From Chloroflexus islandicus (lineage in GTDB: Bacteria; Chloroflexota; Chloroflexia; Chloroflexales; Chloroflexaceae): DNA of 38,760 bases. The number at the start of each line of letters is the position of its first letter. Positions within the stretch are counted from its first letter, which is position 1. Below are positions 24,237 to 32,603 of the stretch, piece after piece. Where the stretch lies: positions 1 through 38,760 of the forward strand of contig NZ_LWQS01000067.1 of NCBI RefSeq assembly GCF_001650695.1, written 5' to 3'. The notes below the pieces were generated by a model. It saw only the letters and a program-made list of their open reading frames with translations, made no database searches and was not told the origin of the DNA. Position numbers and translations under genes: made by a program.

Positions 24237-25727
24237 TTACACCGGCATATCAGCCGCGATCCGGGCTGCTACTGCTTGCCCCGACAGCAAGACTAACGGG
24301 ATACCGCCACCGGGATGGGTGCCGCCACCGACGAAATACAGGCCGCGTACCCGGCGCGCGCGCAGGGGCGGGCGGGCAAAGGCGGCAAACGGGGAATTGG
24401 AGCTGATGCCATAGATAGCGCCAAAAGCGGCATGGTAACGCTGCGCCAGATCGCGCGGCGTCCAGTGATGGGTGTAGCGAATGGCATGCCGCAAACCGCG
24501 CAGGCCCATCGTCTCAAGTTTGGCGATGATGTGATCGCGGTAGGCCGGCAGCACGGCTTCCCAATCGAGCCGGCCATCATCAGCCGGCGCATTCACCAGC
24601 ACAAACAGATTCATGTGGCCGGGTGGGGCATGCGCAGGGTCGGAGCGGCACGTCGCCGCGATATACACCGTCGGATCAAGCGCCGGACGGCGCTCGCGCA
24701 CGATCGCTTGAAACTCAGCCGGATAGTCGCCGCCAAAGAAGATGTTGTGGTGGGCTAACTGCGGAAAATCGCCTTCAACCCCTAGAAAGAGCACCACCCC
24801 GCTGTATGACGGGTCAATCCGGGCAAGGCGGCGCGCTTCGCGCTGGCCGCCGGGGATCAGCCGCTCGTAAGCGTATTGCGGATCGGCGTTCACCACCACC
24901 GCCGCAGCCGGCAAGACTGTGCCATCGGTCAGCCGCACCCCGCACGCGCTGCCGCGCTCAACCATGATCTCGGCCACCGGCGCACTCGTGCGCAGATCAA
25001 CCCCCAGCTCTGCGGCCAAGCGGACCAGCGCCACGGCCAATTGGTACATCCCGCCGCGCACATACCAACCGCCTTCCGCCAGCTCGATATAGGCAATCAG
25101 GTTAAACGTGGCGGGTGACAGGTACGGCGATGAGCCGTTGTAGGTCGCATAGCGATTAAAGATCTGGCGTAGGTGGGGGCTGCGGAAGAACGCGCGCACC
25201 GCCGCATCAACGCTGCGCAGCGAATCGATGCGCAGAGCATGGCGCGCCATCGTTGGCGTGATCAATTCACGCAAACCATCGAACGGGCGCAGCAGAAAGG
25301 GGCCGGCCACCGCATCGTAGATACGGGCCGTATGGGCCATAAAGCGAAAGAAGTTGGGCACATCAGCCGGGCTAATGCGCTCGATCTCTTGGATCAACTG
25401 GGGCAGTCGCTGCCACGCATCAAAGCGCGCGCCATCGGGCCAGAAATAGCGGCAGGTCGGCTCCACTTGCTCAAGGCAGAGGTAGTCATCCATCCGGCGG
25501 TTGGCGGCGGCGAACAAATCGCGGATCACCCACGGCATCGTCAACAACGACGGGCCGGTATCGAAGGTATACCCCTCGGCCTGATGGAGGTTCAGCTTGC
25601 CGCCGACACGCTCGTTCTTTTCACAAAGGATAACGCGCCGGCCTTGGGCAGCCAGCCGGATCGCCGCCGCCAAGCCGCCCAAGCCGCCGCCAACAATGAT
25701 CATCGGAAGTTGGGTTGGACGCGCCAT
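24237..25727 (-). CDS. CrtI-type carotenoid desaturase (phytoene desaturase family)
   Basis: A 496-residue FAD-dependent flavoprotein. Dinucleotide-binding N-terminus IIVGGGLGGLAAAIRLAAQG with CEKNERVGGK following, FDTGPSLLTMPWVIRDLF, and the C-terminal GLYFVGGGTHPGGGIPLVLL, the CrtI family signature. Members desaturate phytoene or diapophytoene, or oxidise carotenoids in membranes; which substrate applies here cannot be told from sequence alone. Carotenoids are abundant in Chloroflexales, which fits. Start at 25727 (MARPTQLPMIIVGGG) by alignment; binding site weak. No other crt genes are adjacent. Confidence 0.88.
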   Translation of the reverse strand: MARPTQLPMIIVGGGLGGLAAAIRLAAQGRRVILCEKNERVGGKLNLHQAEGYTFDTGPSLLTMPWVIRDLFAAANRRMDDYLCLEQVEPTCRYFWPDGARFDAWQRLPQLIQEIERISPADVPNFFRFMAHTARIYDAVAGPFLLRPFDGLRELITPTMARHALRIDSLRSVDAAVRAFFRSPHLRQIFNRYATYNGSSPYLSPATFNLIAYIELAEGGWYVRGGMYQLAVALVRLAAELGVDLRTSAPVAEIMVERGSACGVRLTDGTVLPAAAVVVNADPQYAYERLIPGGQREARRLARIDPSYSGVVLFLGVEGDFPQLAHHNIFFGGDYPAEFQAIVRERRPALDPTVYIAATCRSDPAHAPPGHMNLFVLVNAPADDGRLDWEAVLPAYRDHIIAKLETMGLRGLRHAIRYTHHWTPRDLAQRYHAAFGAIYGISSNSPFAAFARPPLRARRVRGLYFVGGGTHPGGGIPLVLLSGQAVAARIAADMPV

Positions 25728-25745
25728 ACCGTGACACACAATACA

Positions 25746-25830
25746 ACGCAAAGACGCTAAGACGCAAGCAATTGCCGGGCGCTGATTGCAAGCCACCCGG
25801 CCAACCCGCTGCGTCTGCGCGTCTTTGCGT
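25746..25830. repeat. Imperfect 20-bp inverted repeat
   Basis: Arms 25746-25765 and 25811-25830 are inverted repeats with 18 of 20 matches (ACGCAAAGACGC is exact in both), spaced 45 bases, filling the gap between cpaF and the desaturase. A related CGC-AAGACGCGC text recurs near 38448-38462. It looks like a dispersed palindromic intergenic repeat, and may also serve as a transcription end for cpaF. Confidence 0.6.
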
Positions 25831-25842
25831 GACGTTCACCGA

Positions 25843-27309
25843 CTAAAACCGGCCCCGCTGGCCCGGAATCTGCGCGCCGAAGATGCTCGGTGGCAGTTTG
25901 AAGCCGTGCTGTTCGAGGCGAGGGGTAAACTTAGGCCGCACACCGGTCGGGCGCAATTCGGTGATCAATTTACCCTCGCCAGTCTTGCCGAGGATTTCGA
26001 GCTTAAAGATATCTTGCAGTACGACGGTATCGCCTTCCATACCCTGCACTTCGGTAATGTAGGCCACTTTACGCGAACCGTCTTCGAGGCGGCTCTGCTG
26101 CACAATCAGGTCGATTGCCGACGCGATCTGCTCGCGGATCACCTTCAGCGGCATCTCCATCCCGGCCATCAAGGCCATCGTCTCCATACGAGCGATCGCC
26201 TCGCGCGGCGCATTAGCGTGGAGCGTGGTCAGCGAGCCATCGTGACCAGTGTTCATCGCCTGCAACATATCGAGCGTCTCACCGCCACGACACTCGCCGA
26301 TCACGATCCGCTCAGGGCGCATACGCAGCGAGTTAATCACCAGATCGCGAATCGATACCCGGCCAGAGCCATCAATCTCCGGCGGTTTCGCTTCGAGGCG
26401 CACCACGTGATCTTGAGCCAACTGCAATTCGGCGCTGTCTTCAATCGTCACAATCCGCTCATCTTCGGGGATGAAGTTCGAGAGCACGTTGAGCAAGGTC
26501 GTCTTACCAGAGCCGGTGCCGCCGGCGACCACAATATTCAAACGCGAGACAACGCAGGCCCGCAGGAACTCGGCCATCTCTGGCGTCATTGAACCGAAGC
26601 GAATCAGATCTTCGACCTTAAGCTTATTCTTAGAAAACTTGCGGATCGTAATCGTAGAGCCATCGATCGCGCAAGGCGGAATGATCGCATTAACACGCGA
26701 ACCGTCGGGCAAGCGAGCGTCAACCATCGGCCACTTGCGGTCGATACGGCGGCCCAACGGGCGAATAATGCGGTCAATGATCTTCATCACGTGCTCATCA
26801 GAAGCAAATCGGACATCGGTCAGCTTGAGCTTACCTTTTTGCTCGATGTAGACTTTGTATGGGCCATTGACCATGACCTCCGAGATGCTATCATCATCGA
26901 GCAACGGCTGAAGCGGCCCAAAGCCAAACAGCTCATCGCACACCATGGCGAAGAGCTTCTTGACATCTTGATCAGGCAAATTCACGTTCGCCTGCTGATA
27001 AACGCGAGCAAAACGCTCTTGCAACAGCCGTTCGGTCTCAGGAGAGCGTTTCAGTTCGGTCTGATTGCCTAACGAAGCCTGAATCCGGTCTACAATCCAG
27101 AGCGACAGCTCAAGCATGCGCTTCTGGTCATTCGCCGGTGTTGCATCTTGCACCGTTGGGCGAGCCGGAGCGGCCGGAGCGGCTGCCGGAGCCGGCGGGG
27201 GAGGCGCCGGAGCGACCGTTGCTGCCGGAGCCGGTGGGGGAGGGGTAGCAACAGCCGGCGCAGGCTCGGGCTGAGCAGGATTACCGGTAAGACGTTTGAG
27301 CAGCGACAT
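25843..27309 (-). CDS. CpaF/TadA-type secretion ATPase
   Basis: A 488-residue type II/IV secretion ATPase of the CpaF (TadA) branch, which powers assembly of Flp/Tad pili at the cytoplasmic face of the membrane. After an Ala/Pro-rich linker (residues 11-55) come the N-terminal domain (DELFGFGPLQPLLDDDSISE), Walker A GGTGSGKTT at 263-271, the Asp box TIEDSAELQL, Walker B RIVIGECRGGE at 334-344 and the His box GSLTTLHAN at 358-366. The ATG follows TAAGGAGG, an 8-base perfect match to the 16S tail. It lies 15 bases after an AAA ATPase; no other tad genes are near. Confidence 0.92.
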   Translation of the reverse strand: MSLLKRLTGNPAQPEPAPAVATPPPPAPAATVAPAPPPPAPAAAPAAPARPTVQDATPANDQKRMLELSLWIVDRIQASLGNQTELKRSPETERLLQERFARVYQQANVNLPDQDVKKLFAMVCDELFGFGPLQPLLDDDSISEVMVNGPYKVYIEQKGKLKLTDVRFASDEHVMKIIDRIIRPLGRRIDRKWPMVDARLPDGSRVNAIIPPCAIDGSTITIRKFSKNKLKVEDLIRFGSMTPEMAEFLRACVVSRLNIVVAGGTGSGKTTLLNVLSNFIPEDERIVTIEDSAELQLAQDHVVRLEAKPPEIDGSGRVSIRDLVINSLRMRPERIVIGECRGGETLDMLQAMNTGHDGSLTTLHANAPREAIARMETMALMAGMEMPLKVIREQIASAIDLIVQQSRLEDGSRKVAYITEVQGMEGDTVVLQDIFKLEILGKTGEGKLITELRPTGVRPKFTPRLEQHGFKLPPSIFGAQIPGQRGRF

Positions 27310-27324
27310 AGTGATCCAACCTCC

Positions 27325-28701
27325 TTAGCCGAGCTTGACGAAATACGCTTCGCAGGCGCGATCGATCAACTCGCGAGACATCGCCGGCGGGATACCACGG
27401 TATTTCGATTCATCCAATATCTGATCGCACAAATCACGCGGATGGCAAGAGCGCAGCTCGCGCCCAACTTTCATATAGTGTTCTTGGATGAGGTAGCGCA
27501 AACCATCATCGCTATACGGGATGCGTTTTTGTTTGCACACGAGCTGGAAGATCGCCCGAAATTCGGTTGGCGATGGATTGGGCACCTCGATCTTATGGCG
27601 AATGCGGCGCAAGAACGCATCGTCAACCAAATCTTTGGGGTTGAGATTGGTGGAAAAGACGATCAGCACATCAAACGGCACTTGAATCTTCTTGCCAGTT
27701 TGCAAGGCAAGGAAGTCAACCTTCTTTTCGAGCGGCACGATCCAGCGGTTGAGCAGATCTTGTGGACGGCACTTCTGGCGACCAAAGTCATCGATCAAGA
27801 AGAGGCCGCCATTGGCCTTCATCTGGAACGGCGCTTCGTAGACCTTTGAAATCGGGTCGAAGATCAGCTCAAGCTGTTCGAGTTCAAGCTCGCCACCCAC
27901 CATCACCCGCGGTCGTTTACAGACCACCCACCGCGCATCGGGATAGGTCGTGACTGGCGCTGCCACCGGCCCGCCAAACGGTGATGGCGGCAACTCGGCA
28001 TGGCCGACTTCGTTGACCTGCACGACCTGATGGTTGAGTGGGTCGAAGACCTTGATGATCTGGCCGTCAATTTCTACAGCGTAGGGAATAATCACCAACC
28101 CGCCAAGCAGATTTGCGATCCCCTCGGCAATCGTAGTTTTTCCATTACCGGGAGGGCCGTACAGGAAGAGCGAGCGGGCGGAATTGGCGGCTGGGCCAAT
28201 CTTATCGAGCATCTTCTCGCTGACGACCAGATGGCTAAACGCCTTGCGAATCGTCGCCTGATCGATCACCAGTTCGCCGATACTCTGGCGGAGGGTAATA
28301 TCAACATATTGCTGCAACGGCACCGGGGCCGGGCCGGCGTACTGGTTCCGATCGATCACTTCGTGAACCTTATTGCGGCCCTTGCCAGTGATGACATATT
28401 GAAACGAACGCTCGCTAAAACCGCCTTCAGCGCCGATAATATCGACATATTCTTCCAGCTTGAGAAACTCAAGCACCTTATCAATCACGCCGAGAAAGGG
28501 CAGCTTAATCGTCTCTTCGAGCTTCTGGCCAGTGATAGCGCCGGAAAAATAGATCACCTTCAACACGTGATCGGTCAGAAAACCCAGCGACAGACCCGTC
28601 TCAGCGATGGTGGCCGGCTGTGGCGGTATCTCAGGCATCCGTTGCGAAGGAGCGCTTGCTGGAGTGGCCGCCGGATTCACTTCGTGCAGACGGAAGCTCA
28701 T
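27325..28701 (-). CDS. AAA ATPase with N-terminal winged-helix-like region
   Basis: A 458-residue ATPase. Walker A GPPGNGKTT is at residues 182-190, Walker B GLFLIDDFGRQ at about 299-309, and an arginine pair FLRRIRHKIEVP after the sensor region. The N-terminal region (about 40-120) reads like a winged-helix fold (LTDHVLKVIYFSGAITGQKL). It forms an operon with the CpaF ATPase, with its own promoter upstream at 28791-28819. It probably acts with CpaF, perhaps as a MoxR/PilT-like accessory ATPase, but this is inferred from position only. Confidence 0.82.
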   Translation of the reverse strand: MSFRLHEVNPAATPASAPSQRMPEIPPQPATIAETGLSLGFLTDHVLKVIYFSGAITGQKLEETIKLPFLGVIDKVLEFLKLEEYVDIIGAEGGFSERSFQYVITGKGRNKVHEVIDRNQYAGPAPVPLQQYVDITLRQSIGELVIDQATIRKAFSHLVVSEKMLDKIGPAANSARSLFLYGPPGNGKTTIAEGIANLLGGLVIIPYAVEIDGQIIKVFDPLNHQVVQVNEVGHAELPPSPFGGPVAAPVTTYPDARWVVCKRPRVMVGGELELEQLELIFDPISKVYEAPFQMKANGGLFLIDDFGRQKCRPQDLLNRWIVPLEKKVDFLALQTGKKIQVPFDVLIVFSTNLNPKDLVDDAFLRRIRHKIEVPNPSPTEFRAIFQLVCKQKRIPYSDDGLRYLIQEHYMKVGRELRSCHPRDLCDQILDESKYRGIPPAMSRELIDRACEAYFVKLG

Positions 28702-28790
28702 AACCTACCCTTTCTGCCATAGCGCCGGAAAAGCGGGGCGCGGCGGCGATCTCCCAACGCATACCGGCGAGACGCACGCCTGCTAGAGGT

Positions 28791-28819
28791 AGTATAGCGA
28801 TCCACAGGACGGAACGCAA
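28791..28819 (-). promoter_or_regulatory. Promoter for the AAA ATPase-cpaF operon
   Basis: On the minus strand: TTGCGT (28819-28814), 17-base spacer, TATACT (28796-28791). Start near 28784, leaving a leader of about 80 bases before the ATG at 28701. The promoter lies just after the terminator hairpin of the upstream TPR gene. Confidence 0.7.
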
Positions 28820-28825
28820 GGGGAA

Positions 28826-28855
28826 GCCGGCGTCAGCACAGAGCCTGACGCCGGC
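28826..28855 (-). terminator. Probable terminator after the TPR gene
   Basis: A perfect 11-bp stem (GCCGGCGTCAG at 28826-28836, CTGACGCCGGC at 28845-28855, eight-base loop), seven bases after the stop of the minus-strand TPR gene. On the minus strand it is followed by TTCCCCTT, a broken pyrimidine run, so termination may be incomplete. Confidence 0.6.
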
Positions 28856-28862
28856 GCAGAGG

Positions 28863-29705
28863 TCACTCTTCCAGATGATCATCTTCGTCGGCGATATCTT
28901 GATCGATCTCATCGAGACCAATCTCTTCGTCTTCATCGCCGCCGATAAAGTCCTCATCAAGCGTTTCGGTCTCTTCAACCAACTCTTCTTCGTCGAGCAC
29001 ATCCTCATACTCATCGAAGCGGAGCGAGGAGAGGACGGTAGCGCCTTCACCGAGCTTACCGGGGAAGGAGACGCGCCCACGCTGGCTGGGGTCTTGATAG
29101 ATTTCACGGATCAGAATTCGCACATTGCGCGAATCAGACTGCACCACCGCAGCGAGATAGCGATTGCCGCCATTCATCAGCTCGACGAGGCGATGGCTAA
29201 GTTTCGGCTCGATCCGGCCAATCAAATTGCCATCCAGATCGACGACATAGACCATCTTGCCCTCAACGCGCAATTCCACCTTTTCGCCAGTAATGAGGGC
29301 ATCGACGGCGGGGCCGCGCTGCACATCAACCAGCGAGGTCAGGGCCGTGCGACCGGTTTCGGTAATAAACATGCGCATATCGATCTGCTGGCGGGTCGAG
29401 CGGGTCACCGGCGCTTCAGTGATACCACGCGCCAGCAACGCCTCGAGGCGAGCGACATTCTTGCGCGCGATCGGATTGGAGGCATTCAGACGCAGGGCAT
29501 TCTGATAAGCGCGGTGGCTCTCGGTATACTTGCCCAGCTCAAACAGCGCCTTTCCCAACCGATTATACGTCTCGGCATCCTCGCTCACGCGCAACAACTG
29601 CTGGTTCAACTCAACCGCCTCTTGCCAGCGATTCAAGGCAGCCAATTCAATCGCCTTTTCTTGCAGGCGGCGGCGAATCCGCATCTTTTCATCTTGCTTT
29701 GACAA
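28863..29705 (-). CDS. TPR protein with acidic C-terminal tail
   Basis: About 280 residues. Two tetratricopeptide repeats (residues about 13-78: EKAIELAALNRWQEAVELNQ, YNRLGKALFELGKYTESHRA), a central domain of about 120 residues with KVELRVEGKMVYVVDLDGNL, and a final 50 residues that are about half Asp and Glu. TPR units bind other proteins; the acidic tail may bind basic partners such as ribosomal proteins. I place the start at TTG 29705 because AAGGAG sits seven bases before it; a GTG at 29729 lies upstream of that site. It follows miaB in the same operon. Function unknown. Confidence 0.78.
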   Translation of the reverse strand: MSKQDEKMRIRRRLQEKAIELAALNRWQEAVELNQQLLRVSEDAETYNRLGKALFELGKYTESHRAYQNALRLNASNPIARKNVARLEALLARGITEAPVTRSTRQQIDMRMFITETGRTALTSLVDVQRGPAVDALITGEKVELRVEGKMVYVVDLDGNLIGRIEPKLSHRLVELMNGGNRYLAAVVQSDSRNVRILIREIYQDPSQRGRVSFPGKLGEGATVLSSLRFDEYEDVLDEEELVEETETLDEDFIGGDEDEEIGLDEIDQDIADEDDHLEE

Positions 29706-29734
29706 GGTCGTTCTCCTTGGGTTGGGCACTGAAC

Positions 29735-31090
29735 CTATTGATCAAGTTGCGGGACACCCTGCAACGACCATGGACTAGTCACGGTAATACGCACCGGCAC
29801 CAATTGGCCGGTCAGATCGGCAGGATGGCTAAAGAAGACCAGCCGGTTGCCGGGAGTGCGGCCACGCCACTTGCCTTTGCTCTCGCCTTCGACCAAGACC
29901 TCAACCGTCTGGCCGAGGAAGCGAGCCATCCGTTCGGTGGCAATCTGTTCTTGCAACTGCTCAAGCCGGCGGCGGCGTTCTTCCTTCACCTCTGGCGGCA
30001 CAGCGAGCGCCGGATCCTGCTCTTGTTCGGCAGCGCGGGTGCCGGGGCGAGCCGAGAAGGCGGCAATATGCACCTTATCAAAACCAATCTCGGCGCAGAG
30101 TTCCATGGTTTGGCGAAAATCGTCTTCGGTCTCGCCGGGATGGCCAACGATAATATCGGTCGTCAGCGAAATATGGGGGATCGCAGCGCGGATCTTGGCA
30201 ATCAACGCCTTATAGCGTGCAACGGTATAACCGCGCCGCATCAGCTTCAGCACGCGGTCGGAGCCGGCCTGCACCGGCAGATTGATTTCAGGCTGGCAGC
30301 GCGGCAAGCGAGCGACAGTTTCGATCAAGCGATCGGTCATCCACGCCGGATGCGAGGTAAGGAAACGGAGCCGGAGCAAACCGGGGATGGGATCGACCGC
30401 CTCGAGCAGATCGGCCAGCTCAGGCCGGCCGGGGAGGTCGTGACCCCACGAATCGACGATCTGGCCAAGGAGGGTAATCTCCTTGGCGCCGCGCGCGACG
30501 ATCCGGCGCACTTCCTCGACAATCTCGGCCAAGGGGCGCGAACGCTCACGGCCCCGGCGGAGCGGAATAACGCAATACGAGCAGGTCATATTGCAGCCAT
30601 ACTGGATCGGGACATGCACCGAGACCGGCGGATGGCGCCAATCGCGCACTGGTAAGGCCGGTTCATCGAGGGTATAGACCGGGTTGGGAGCAAGCGCGAC
30701 CACCTCATCGACGGCGGAAGGCGAGACGAAATGATCGACCATCGGCAACTGCTCGGCAAAGATCGAGCGGTTATTGGGGCCGACCATACAGCCCCAGAGC
30801 ACCACCTTGGTATCGGGATGGGCCCGTTTCACCCGCACCAGCTCACCGAGCTTGCCCAGAATCCGCTCTTCGGCAGACGCGCGCACGCTGCACGAATTGA
30901 GCACAATAAAGCTCGCCTCTTCGGGACGGGCAGCCGGGCTATAGCCCACCCCTTGCAAGGCAGCTTCCAACCGTTCGGAGTCAGAGATATTCATCTGGCA
31001 CCCAACCGTCCAGACGTAATAGCGCCGCTCGCGCGGCGTCTGATCACGATCGGGACGGGGGCGCTGATCGAAAAAGATCACATCCTGCAT
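29735..31090 (-). CDS. miaB: tRNA-2-methylthio-N6-dimethylallyladenosine synthase
   Basis: MiaB of 451 residues, a radical SAM enzyme that adds the 2-methylthio group to i6A37 of tRNA. The UPF0004 domain has its three cysteines (TVGCQMN, NSCSVR, WGCM); the radical SAM motif is CNMTCSYC; a TRAM domain (residues about 385-445) ends the protein. Two usually invariant places differ: LGQIVDSWG where MiaB normally has LGQNVNSY-type sequence, and INLPVQAGS instead of HLPVQSGS. Related RimO or MtaB are less likely because of CQMN. Start at 31090 behind AAAGG. Confidence 0.88.
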   Translation of the reverse strand: MQDVIFFDQRPRPDRDQTPRERRYYVWTVGCQMNISDSERLEAALQGVGYSPAARPEEASFIVLNSCSVRASAEERILGKLGELVRVKRAHPDTKVVLWGCMVGPNNRSIFAEQLPMVDHFVSPSAVDEVVALAPNPVYTLDEPALPVRDWRHPPVSVHVPIQYGCNMTCSYCVIPLRRGRERSRPLAEIVEEVRRIVARGAKEITLLGQIVDSWGHDLPGRPELADLLEAVDPIPGLLRLRFLTSHPAWMTDRLIETVARLPRCQPEINLPVQAGSDRVLKLMRRGYTVARYKALIAKIRAAIPHISLTTDIIVGHPGETEDDFRQTMELCAEIGFDKVHIAAFSARPGTRAAEQEQDPALAVPPEVKEERRRRLEQLQEQIATERMARFLGQTVEVLVEGESKGKWRGRTPGNRLVFFSHPADLTGQLVPVRITVTSPWSLQGVPQLDQ

Positions 31091-31097
31091 GGAACCT

Positions 31098-31718
31098 TTA
31101 CCAGACGATAACCGGCAAACCGCACTCCACGCTCTGGCGCGCCGCTTCGCGGAGCGACTCAAGGCAGCGGAAGGCATCGGAGCGCGGCGAGACACCGGCT
31201 TTGATCAACTGCGGCGCCAACTCAGACAACTCGCGCAGCAACTGCACCGACGAGCCGAAGAAGGCTTGATCTTCTTCGCCCTCATCATCTTCAAACGGCA
31301 GATAGATCGGATCAGTGAAATCAACCGGCAGGTAATAGCTATTGATCCCCTGCAAGTTGATCAGATGGCGGTACCGGCTGGGAACCAACTCGTCCCAGAC
31401 ATCGGTCACGGCGCGATCAAGATCCTCTTCGAGGACGGGGCCATCGGCGATAATCGGGGCCAAATCGTTGCCCCGCTCAAGATGGGCCGCCATGCGGGCC
31501 AACTGGTAGAGCGCACCCATCGTCTCGATCGAGCCTTCCCACACCTCGACGCCGGGTTGGCTGAGCAAATCGATATCAATACCATACTCGCGCAGTTGAT
31601 CCTGCACGGCAGCAACACTCTCGTACTGTTCTTCGTACTCGGCGCGATCCTCATCGGGCCGCACCATAATTAACGACGCAACCGCCAGATCGAGTTCGGC
31701 GGGAGCATGAGCAGACAT
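31098..31718 (-). CDS. Conserved-looking protein of unknown function (206 aa)
   Basis: I do not recognise this protein. It has 206 residues, no signal peptide or membrane span, and is rich in acidic and leucine residues. A repeated pattern of short helices is suggested (VQDQLREYGIDIDLLSQPGV, ETMGALYQLARMAAHLERGN), and the middle contains an aspartate/glutamate-rich loop (PFEDDEGEEDQAFF). GGAG stands before the ATG at 31718. It ends seven bases before the miaB start, so it leads the miaB-TPR operon and may be linked to translation or RNA modification. Confidence 0.75.
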   Translation of the reverse strand: MSAHAPAELDLAVASLIMVRPDEDRAEYEEQYESVAAVQDQLREYGIDIDLLSQPGVEVWEGSIETMGALYQLARMAAHLERGNDLAPIIADGPVLEEDLDRAVTDVWDELVPSRYRHLINLQGINSYYLPVDFTDPIYLPFEDDEGEEDQAFFGSSVQLLRELSELAPQLIKAGVSPRSDAFRCLESLREAARQSVECGLPVIVW

Positions 31719-31754
31719 AGGGTTTCTCCTCACTGAGCGCAAAACGCGCTATAA

Positions 31755-31763
31755 AGTATACCA
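31755..31763 (-). promoter_or_regulatory. Candidate extended -10 promoter for the miaB operon
   Basis: On the minus strand TGGTATACT (31763-31755) is an extended -10 (TGn plus TATACT). No convincing -35 hexamer is found at 16-18 bases. It lies 37 bases before the start codon of the first gene of the operon. Confidence 0.45.
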
Positions 31764-31825
31764 TATTTATGCAAACGCATGCCTACGGCTCAGGAAGGAT
31801 CAAGGCGAGGGAAAGCAAACAAAAG

Positions 31826-31870
31826 CGCCAAGCGACACGGAGCGAGCGACTCGCTCCGTATCGCTTGGCG
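31826..31870 (-). terminator. Long terminator hairpin after the 109-aa gene
   Basis: Arms 31826-31835/31861-31870 and 31837-31846/31850-31859 give 20 base pairs with one C-A mismatch and a three-base loop. On the minus strand it is followed by CTTTTGTTTGC, a good T-rich tail. It ends transcription of the minus-strand gene at 31903-32232. Confidence 0.85.
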
Positions 31871-31902
31871 AGGACACATCTTAGGACAAGCGGCTCAATA
31901 GG

Positions 31903-32232
31903 CTAATACCGCTCAAACACCGGCTCAACCACATCGATCGCGCGATCAAACTCCTCATCGGTCTCGGGCTCCGGCTCGCCAACTGCGCGCTCCAGCATCA
32001 CCCCACGCACAATCTCAATCGTCACTCGTGGCATCTCGTCGGCAATCGCCTTGACGGCAGCCAACACTGGGCGAGTGGTCACGCCAGCCAGCATAGCGGG
32101 AACCCCAATTTCGATCAGGTCCTCACCGTCTTCATTCCGAATGATTAACCGCTGCACGCCCGGCTCATCAATCAGCTCGCGCACGCGAGCGAGCAAGCGC
32201 CAGCCATGAACGAGCTCAATCGCGATGTCCAT
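31903..32232 (-). CDS. Small protein of unknown function (109 aa)
   Basis: A 109-residue acidic protein (MDIAIELVHGWRLLARVREL). Its core VQRLIIRNEDGEDLIEIGVP followed by a hydrophobic stretch and MPRVTIEIVRG resembles the C-terminal part of DUF4342-type proteins, but this similarity is by eye only and weak. The last 30 residues are rich in Glu and Asp. GGAGGGG precedes the ATG at 32232. It stands alone with its own terminator, and two 20-bp direct repeats lie in its upstream region. Confidence 0.7.
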   Translation of the reverse strand: MDIAIELVHGWRLLARVRELIDEPGVQRLIIRNEDGEDLIEIGVPAMLAGVTTRPVLAAVKAIADEMPRVTIEIVRGVMLERAVGEPEPETDEEFDRAIDVVEPVFERY

Positions 32233-32250
32233 GGTCCCCTCCTGCGCCGT

Positions 32251-32320
32251 GCTGGCGCTCTGTCTGAAATATACTCCGCTATGGTACAGTGTAATTGCAG
32301 GCTGGCGCTTTGCGTGAAAT
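32251..32320. repeat. Pair of 20-bp direct repeats 50 bp apart
   Basis: 32251-32270 and 32301-32320 match at 17 of 20 positions (both begin GCTGGCGCT and end TGAAAT). Start-to-start distance is exactly 50 bases, close to five helical turns. They lie upstream of the minus-strand 109-aa gene. They could be protein-binding sites or a chance duplication. Confidence 0.5.
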
Positions 32321-32528
32321 GAACTCTTCACCGACGGTACAGACATTTTAATCATCAAATTTCGATATTTTTAGTATAACTTCTATGAATGCTATCAGAT
32401 TGTTAGCTCATATATCGTTTTAGGCTAAACAATACCACATCTTACCGATGGCCAGCTGCTCATAATCACAGGTTAGCATCGAAACACGCAGCCATTCTCA
32501 TCCTGATGCGCCTCAGCGCGCAAAACGT
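32321..32528. other. A/T-rich intergenic stretch without a gene
   Basis: Between the direct repeats and the promoter of the PPC gene there is no protein or RNA gene I can support. The stretch is much richer in A and T than the rest of the window (for example 32341-32430). A TATACT on the minus strand (32378-32373) could be a -10 for the 109-aa gene but has no matching -35. Confidence 0.5.
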
Positions 32529-32558
32529 TTGACACTCAGGGTAGCGACAGCTTATAAT
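32529..32558 (+). promoter_or_regulatory. Strong promoter for the secreted PPC protein
   Basis: Perfect TTGACA (32529-32534), 18-base spacer and perfect TATAAT (32553-32558). Start near 32565, about 40 bases before the ATG. The same design, with identical hexamers and spacing, drives the DUF177-rpmF unit at 18980. Confidence 0.85.
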
Positions 32559-32603
32559 GAGCGTGGATTCGTCGCCTTGTAAGCAGAGGAGCCGGCAAGC
32601 AGC

